Assembly: GCA_947561715.1 (NCBI GenBank)
Contig: OX387202.1
Location: 19,605,001-19,669,000, forward strand
Reading direction: 5' to 3'
DNA: 64,000 nt
DNA from: Ascidia mentula
Taxonomy: Eukaryota > Chordata > Ascidiacea > Phlebobranchia > Ascidiidae
Translations under genes and position numbers: made by a program
The notes under the pieces: generated by a model
Seen by the model: the letters and a program-made list of their open reading frames with translations, nothing else
Told to the model about the DNA's origin: nothing
The model's database searches: none
Part shown: one piece after another, positions 57,321 to 64,000 of the stretch
How the letters are laid out: each line of letters opens with the position of its first letter
How positions within the stretch are numbered: position 1 is the stretch's first letter

Positions 57321-59260
57321 AACCACTGTGATGTCACAATATGAGGTCATGTGACCACCTTTAAATATTTGATGTTTCAGTTTAGAATTCCTCTGCCTTA
57401 CATATTACACAAGTTTTGTTGTCCTTAAAACAACTCACTTTTTTTTCTACTTATTTTAAACCTGTACACTGTGATCAAGTTTTTGGTGTGAATTTGCAAT
57501 CGTATCAAGTAAGATGAACACTTTGACACTTTATGACGTAGTTGCACTTGTGAATTTTATTCAGGGTATTTCTATTATTCTCATGACACAACTTGTGTAT
57601 TTGATGAATCTGTGTCTTGCACTGTGTAAATATCCCATATTCTATCTCAACGATTTCATCATGTTTTCTGATTTTTAAACTTTGAACACAAACAGATCGA
57701 GCTGGGCCGTTTCTTTGTCGATTTAAAAATAATAAATCCTCATCTCTTTTGTGAAACTTTTTTTTCATTTGAATTCAGTCTAGAACAGAGGTCAGTAATC
57801 CATGGCCCTGGAGCTGCATATTGCTCTTTTAAACTCAGATACTGCCTCATGAGAGGTCAAGCTTAATAATGTAAATAAACAAACGTATTTACGACCTTGG
57901 GTGCGCTTGGTTGTGCCTGTAGGTTTATACTCAAAACATGTAGTAAAGGTGAATTTTTTTCATGTGGATTACAGAATCAAAATCATCACTATCAATGTTT
58001 TTGGAGTTGATCTGTTTCAGTTCAGTGCTAAAGAGTGTGACAAGATCTTTGCAGGCAAAAGCTTCCCGGCATTTAAGCTACTAAGAATGGGCATTTCACA
58101 AATATTTATTCCATCAACTTCAATTGATACTAAGTAACAACATTGTAAGCCATGCAACAATGAAGAAAATACTTCCTACTCTGCAAAATGCACACAGCAA
58201 GCAAAAGAGTGACACAAACTTTATTTGAAACTTAAAAGCTTCAATGAAAAAGTTTAAAGGAACACTTTGAATAGACATCAGAAAGTACATCGACATTTTT
58301 TCAGAATGCTTCTTTATCGTTTACAACTTTGCAGTTGTTAGGGTTATTTGGCACAATAGTCAATCTATGCACTTATACAAAATCCAAACAAAAAATTTGC
58401 CATTTAAAAATATTGTGGTGCTCAAAGCAGATTTTAATGAACCAAAATATCAATGTCATAAATATTAGTTAAACCGCACAAGGCATATATTTCCATGAGT
58501 TTTATCCCAAATATTATACAGAAAGGTAAGATTTATGAACTACGACACCTTTTAGAAAAGATAAAAGGTTTGGTAAAATAATAATGTTAAGGTGAAAATG
58601 CACCAGCTGTAACATCTTTACATTGAAGTTAGTAAACTTTCCTCCCAGTTAAACTTTTGAGAGTAAGAAAAATTACCCTGGAAATGGGAGTGCATGCTTT
58701 ATGCACAAAATGTTCGTTGAAATACACAGGAAATGTTAAGATTGTGCACATTTATAACAAAATATTGCTGGTAATTACAACATAAGGAAGTGGGTATTCC
58801 CCATGGTGCAGCAGCACAAATGCAATAATATGATATTTGTTAAAAACTTTGGCCAATGTGCCTGAAAATTTGCTGGATTGTCAAGCAGGATAGCAAGAGG
58901 TGTATGCAAATACACCAAAACCTAATCGTTTTTTATTCTGTTTAGGAACATCAGATCAATTGGTTCCAATAAATTTCGTAGAGCAGCCAATATTGTACAA
59001 CTGCACCTACTTTTTCAAATGCCCAGTTTAATACTGAATGTTTTTCCATTGACAAAAACACTTAAAGCAGGAGGTTTTAAATGCTGCTCTAGTGTCGTTT
59101 GGGCAGAAAGAATATATTATTTTCATAGTTTCACATTTGTTGCTCTCATAAATAAAAATATATCCTAATGTAATCTACCACTTAAACAATACTGCCAATC
59201 TTTCATATTACTAACAGTAACCTTATAATGCGCAAAAAATAAAAATTGCAAAAACACTTT
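57321..59260. other. Convergent intergenic region, WDR38 and PEDS1 3' flanks
   Basis: No exon recognised. It should hold the 3' UTRs of both converging genes. A fragment at 57787 (cagaggtcagtaatccatgg) resembles the end of a hAT-type repeat, and the open frame at 57901-58137 opens with GTG and matches nothing known. Confidence 0.4.
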
Positions 59261-61525
59261 TTAATCTGTTCCTTTTGCCCATTTCAGATCGTCGGTTCTA
59301 GGTTTGACACCAGTTATTGTTTCTATGATCCATTCCAAACTGGTCCAAAACTTTAGTTTCTCCAACGGATAATTCAGCCATCCAGTGGTGATGCAAAAAT
59401 ATCTGCAGCAAAAAATAAGATTGCAGGCAAAATAGTATGTCGACAGTTTTGCTGGATTAGCAGTTTTGTTTGGATAAAACTAGCAACACAAGGTACTATT
59501 ATTTTGTGGGAAACGCAACACAGGCACACAACCAAGTTTTCTAAACAAAATTGAAACCTCAAAGTTACGTGACAACAAACACGCTTCACTCCCAGTAATA
59601 AACGAGGACTTTAATCTCTGAGCTCGATATATTGGTCAATATTTGACAAGTCGCTCACAACCCACAGTAAGAACTGTTGGATGGCAAATACTAACATCAG
59701 TATTTGGTTGGACATTTGAACTTTGGTCCAACAAACATAATCCTGGTCTTGCGCAAGGAGCAGCAGAGCTTTCTAGTTCACTGGACTGATTAAAATTTTC
59801 TATGTTTCCCAAATCTAGATTTGCTTCTACAGCTTAAAGTATTTTGCTTCAAGGAAACACAAAATATACAATGTGTTTTGTGCAAGTATTACCTCATTGT
59901 CATCTAATATTGAACAAAAAAAATTTAACACCTGCCCTCCCCATTGAGCAATACCATTCATCAAAAATATCATTTGTTTGATCACAACAACATAATTCCC
60001 CACACCTAATATATTTGTTACAGGTATTTTTATGACTACTCTTGCACCAATGTTACAGCTGCATAGTTTAGCTTTGAAATATAGAAAAAGGTGGATAAAA
60101 AAGGGTTTCTCCACTTACGTTTCGTGGGGTGCAATGTGGTGAATTCTGTGATGTTGTTTGGGTAAAATGATGTGGTAATCCTGCAGAATTGTCACAATCC
60201 AAGGTAACTTTGAATAGGTGTGCGACCATTTATGTATTTGGTTTGTGAGACAAACAAACAAAGCCAGGGAGAACACGAACGCTTGGAATGGATAGTTCGC
60301 TGCAATCTCACCTAAAGTTTTGTAAAACATTTGTAAAACCTTACACATACTTTTTACAGGGAGTTCTTAGATAATAATTAGGTTGGGATTAATTTCAATA
60401 TAGAACATCTATAACCATTTTTGAAATAAATCATTAGAATAGTAGCTGAAATATATATACAAAAAATAATGAAATATAAAAAAATATATACATAATAACA
60501 ATGCCCGTTACGTCATGCAGAGGAAATTACTCATGTTCAGTGCAACATGTGACACACTATTTCCGTTAGTGTCATAATACTACTTTGGACATGTTGTTGG
60601 TGCGATGTTGTAGAAACATTGGTTTAAAGTAAAGGGAAGTCTTAATTGCATTATCCAGTGTTGATTGGATTATGAATAATGCATGACATGAGTACAGAAT
60701 GAAACTGCAATTTTCTCAAACACAAGCATTTCACATTTCCATATTAAGGCTAACTTGGTTTTGATTGATTTGGTTGTTTCTAAAAACTATTTTTCTTGGT
60801 AAAAGCCTTACCAGGGGTTTGAGTTGAAAACCTCCAAATGCTGATTGCGATTGGAATAATGACCAGCATGAAATTGTCACCGTTGGTTTCAACCATGTCA
60901 TGTCTTGTAATTGCTGTCGGGTCAATATGATGTTCCCTAAACGGGCGAATAAACGCTTTTCCAAAAACAGGGATGTTTATCGATCCCCAACTATCTGCAG
61001 CCCAATGCACAAAACCAGAAGCAAAATCAGCAGTAACTATTCCGGCAACTGAAAAGTAAAATTAGCTTTTTAAACTCATATACAACACAGATGTAATATC
61101 ACTATTTAAACAAAATAAAATATGTTTATATAAAAAACAAGTAACGCTTTTAATCACACATTGAATCAGCAAAATAAATTTGGTCACTTACTTGTAGCTG
61201 GAAGTATATAAAGAAAGTTAGACAGTTGAAAATAACGAATCAAAAAGTAACAGTCGATTGCCAGCAGAACAACACACAAAGAAACACAAATCTGTTCTTG
61301 AAGTCGCTTTTCTGTAAACATAAAACATTTTCAATTACCTAATTGTTTCTTTCTATATTACTACCTTAAACATAGAAATGTTAATTGTTTTGACTTACCG
61401 GATGAATAGAGTTGTGAAAGTACTTTTGCCCCATTCTTGGAGGGTAATTTCTTCGACAAAACAGTTTCTTCCAACGATACTTCTTCCTTTAAAAAGGTGT
61501 TGTTTGTTTGTTGTGTGGGAGGCAT
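59261..61525 (-). CDS. PEDS1: Plasmanylethanolamine desaturase (PEDS1/TMEM189, Kua family)
   Basis: Five minus-strand exons (61525-61399, 61311-61192, 61048-60812, 60311-60119, 59402-59261) give 272 residues, against about 270 in human PEDS1. The enzyme introduces the vinyl-ether double bond that turns plasmanyl into plasmenyl ethanolamine lipids (plasmalogens) in the ER membrane. Seen: a hydrophobic segment from about residue 48 ([17 protein letters not shown]), [16 protein letters not shown], the di-iron histidine clusters [25 protein letters not shown] and [19 protein letters not shown], and the C-terminal [13 protein letters not shown] with PRTDDLKWA. All key His boxes are intact. No fused UBE2V segment is present. 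Confidence 0.93.
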
Positions 61526-63146
61526 CGTCCAGTGTTTTACAGATATTAATTTACATTCTATTTACTGCAAAAATATCGTATTTAACTCAAAACCATTTTA
61601 AATGAAACTCAATTACACATTCTCATTGCTGTAACTAGTTGGCCTGAAGTATGTCGGATATTAAAATCATAACAAATCCAGACATTTCACACAATCAAGT
61701 AAAATTTTAAATAACACTGCAATTAATTTTGTCTTGAAAGATATATCCTAGATCAATTGTTCAAGTAGCTGCAGTAACTTTCCGAACAAAAGAGTTTTAT
61801 TTTCCGTCACTCACTCACAAAACATACCCTCAAAATAACATCAATTTCACCAAATTGTACCTGACAAAAGTCTGCAATTTTACATGAAACAAAATACTCA
61901 ACCGCGCCCAATCCCTGTGGCTATGAAACTGTTCCAAAAGGTGGCGTCGAAATGTCAATCAAATATTGCCGGTATCACGTTCGCTCACGTGGAACGGTGC
62001 CCTTTAACGGACACGTTCTACAAGGTCAAATTAGCCCTAACTTAACTTTACACTTAACATAAGAGACTTCGCAACACTTTGGTTAAATCCAGTTGCCAAG
62101 CGCCTCAAATCCAGCCAAGACAAACTCACGCAGGGCCTTTGCTTCCTTATATTAGCAAAGAGAAAAAGGCAAAATGGCGTGATAGGTTTGCGTGATGAAA
62201 TGTTATCGCTGATCCGTGCGTGCTGCAGAATGGAAAAACTATTGATCTTCTTGTTATACAACGCGCTCAGCCCGAACTTTGGCACATTATACATGTTTAC
62301 CGTTGACTGTGTTGTCAACAAACTTGTATTTAATTTTTCCTTCTCGATTTCAAAAGGTATCATGAGAAGATTTTACTTTGATATTTCAAATCTTTAATAT
62401 TATACTTACAGAACACTAAATTGACGTTGATTAGTCATTTTTACGTCACAATCGTTTTGTCACTTTGCGCGGGAAAGTGTTTCACGTCACTTGATATTCT
62501 CTGATCAAACGTGCTTGAAGAGTTCACCAGCGGCACACCAGACAGCATTTGTGGATCCACGTATGTGCGCTATAGAGCAATCGGCGATTCTGAATGAAGA
62601 AAGAGGTCAAACTCCGGTGATGGACCGCATCTCTCGGCAGACGAAGAGAAAAAGCTTGTACTTGCTTGTACTTGGCTGTAGAAAGGAATGTGGCTTCGGT
62701 AAGTCGGTAGTGTTTCGCGTTATGTTCCCGCAGGCTGCGGTAAAAGCGTTTCGCAACATGGCTCAATGACTGTATGGTTTGGTTTGGGCGGCGTGCAATT
62801 GAATACTGGAGTCGAGTGTCAAGGGCGGTATTAATTGACTTATCAAGGCGTGGTATTAGTGGTTATTGGCGATCAGTTGTGTTTACTTACGATGTATGAT
62901 TGGTATTTTGTAGCGACGTGGATTTAGAAATGTAGTGTTTTGTTATCTTGATACATCAGTTAAGAAATTTACAGTAAACGCCTTCCCAAATTATAAGCGA
63001 CGTAACCCTATTATGATAAGGCAGGCTTTTTAATGTATGACGATATTTGACAATCTTTTATATATGCGCAGTTACTGTGAAAACAGAAATGTGAAAATAA
63101 GGCCAGACTTTTTAAGTGAAATCAAGAGACACAAAATAGTGAAAAA
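61526..63146. other. Divergent promoter region, PEDS1 and LHFPL2-like gene
   Basis: Contains the upstream region of PEDS1 and the 5' UTR of the tetraspan gene. A strong donor GGCTTCG|GTAAGT at about 62700 on the plus strand suggests a non-coding first exon for the downstream gene. The open frame at 62491-62769 around it starts without a convincing context and matches nothing. Confidence 0.45.
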
Positions 63147-64000
63147 ATGTGTTGCTATGTGATAGTAACAGTGAGGAGCCTGTTTTGGACTCTGCTGAGT
63201 ATTACAATATTCCTTGCCGAACTCTCTGCATTTATGAGTGCACATTGGCTTGTATCCCAACCTGTAACCATTCCACGTGGCAATGGGAGTCAATTTGCGA
63301 TTGCAAAGGAAGAAGAAACTTATGTTCGTACAATGGGTCTTTTCCTGAGGTGCAGACAAGCAGATGGCTCAAAATTTCTTTCTGTTTCCAACAATTGTAG
63401 AGTTTACGCTCACACCATTGGAGATATTGCATCACCGTTTTGGATAGCAACCTGCATTTTTATGGGCATTGCAATGTTGCTGTTGTTGGTTGTAGCACTC
63501 TTCTCTGTATGGGCTCTTTGCTTTCGTAGCCTGGGAAAGAAAAGCATCTTCAGCATATCAGGTTTACTACAAGCTATTGCAGGTATAAAATTATTCAAAT
63601 TATCTTTATTTTGGATAGTGGTGTTACAATGAAGGAATTGGGCAGCTCTTTATAATTTTGTTAAAGCATTTATCGCTGTAGTTCTTGGTACAGTAAATAT
63701 TTTCATAAATCATTTCCATACAACTTCCTCAATTATATAGGCCTCTTCCTTATATTCTCCCTGGTGTTGTTTCCTGCTGGCTGGGGGTCAGAAAAAGTTC
63801 AGTTTGATTGTGGAAAAGGAGCTGGTCCTTTTAATGTGAGTTTTAACAATTTTAATAGTGTTTGTTGTCTTAATCCAATTCACAATTAACAACAACTTGT
63901 GTTCCCACACAACCTCCATCCATTCAATGCTCACAGCTTAGTGGGTCATGGAGTCCTTTGTTGTCATTTCGGATAATTAAACAAAAGCTTAGTTTTTATT
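63147..64000 (+). CDS. LHFPL2: LHFPL2-like tetraspan protein (3' end outside the window)
   Basis: Two exons are visible, 63147-63582 and 63741-63835, in phase; the rest lies beyond the window. The start MCCYVIVTVRSLFWTLLSI closely follows vertebrate LHFPL2 (MCHVIVTCRSMLWTLLSI), then AELSAFMSAHWL, an extracellular loop with paired Cys, GDIASPFWIATCIFMGIAMLLLL (second membrane segment), KKSIF-SGLLQAIAGLFLIFSLVLFPAGWG (third membrane segment). LHFPL proteins are four-pass plasma-membrane proteins of the claudin-like superfamily. The ATG at 63147 is preceded by an AT-rich leader. Orthology to LHFPL2 rather than other LHFPLs rests on the N-terminus and the PAGWG block. Confidence 0.88.

Noticed and set aside
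57901..58137. 78-codon frame downstream of WDR38
   Set aside because: Starts with GTG, no family resemblance, and lies after the WDR38 stop in probable 3' UTR.
62491..62769. 92-codon plus-strand frame upstream of the tetraspan gene
   Set aside because: Contains a consensus donor in its middle (near 62700), so it is more likely a non-coding first exon plus intron.

Overview
This looks like chordate-type nuclear DNA from a compact, AT-rich (roughly 64% A+T) invertebrate genome, most likely an ascidian of the genus Ciona. The evidence is short canonical GT-AG introns, dense genes on both strands, single-copy vertebrate-like orthologues (IP6K, MRPL53, creatine kinase, AMPK gamma, hexokinase, WDR38, PEDS1, LHFPL2), an operon-like gene pair and short hAT-type MITEs. 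Species assignment is inference. I spliced the genes by hand. For most of them the exon phases close exactly and the protein length matches the family.

Layout. 0.5-1.7 kb (+): secreted four-EF-hand protein. 3.5-5.6 kb (+): inositol hexakisphosphate kinase. 7.1-9.2 kb (-): mitochondrial ribosomal protein L53, then, only 86 bp downstream, a STARD4/5/6-type START protein (operon candidate). 9.9-12.5 kb (-): F-box/LRR protein. 13.2-16.8 kb (-): creatine kinase with two alternative first coding exons and possibly a third. 18.4-22.9 kb (-): AMPK gamma with a long N-terminus. 23.4-24.3 kb (-): intronless TATDN1. 27.4-32.0 kb (-): single-unit hexokinase. 32-38 kb: no gene recognised. 38.0-40.3 kb (-): BTB-BACK-Kelch protein with an extra partial BTB. 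44.0-48.4 kb (+): CYP2-type P450. 48.9-50.7 kb: degenerate tandem repeats around one small membrane-protein ORF. 51.4-53.5 kb (-): two intronless HSD17B12-like dehydrogenases in tandem. 54.4-57.3 kb (+): WDR38. 59.3-61.5 kb (-): PEDS1/TMEM189 desaturase. 63.1 kb to the end (+): 5' part of an LHFPL2-like tetraspan gene.

The most striking signal is a complete, canonical type I hammerhead self-cleaving ribozyme (27602-27654, minus strand). It sits in sense orientation in the last intron of the hexokinase gene, about 40 nt before the final 3' splice site, inside a 100-bp insertion flanked by perfect 12-bp direct repeats. Two decayed relatives lie at 53.7 kb and 36.8 kb.

Several genes act in cellular energy handling (creatine kinase, AMPK gamma, hexokinase, IP6K) and several in lipid metabolism (START protein, two 17beta-HSD-like reductases, PEDS1). 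Apart from the MRPL53-START pair and the tandem reductases, nothing in the sequence shows that neighbours are co-regulated.
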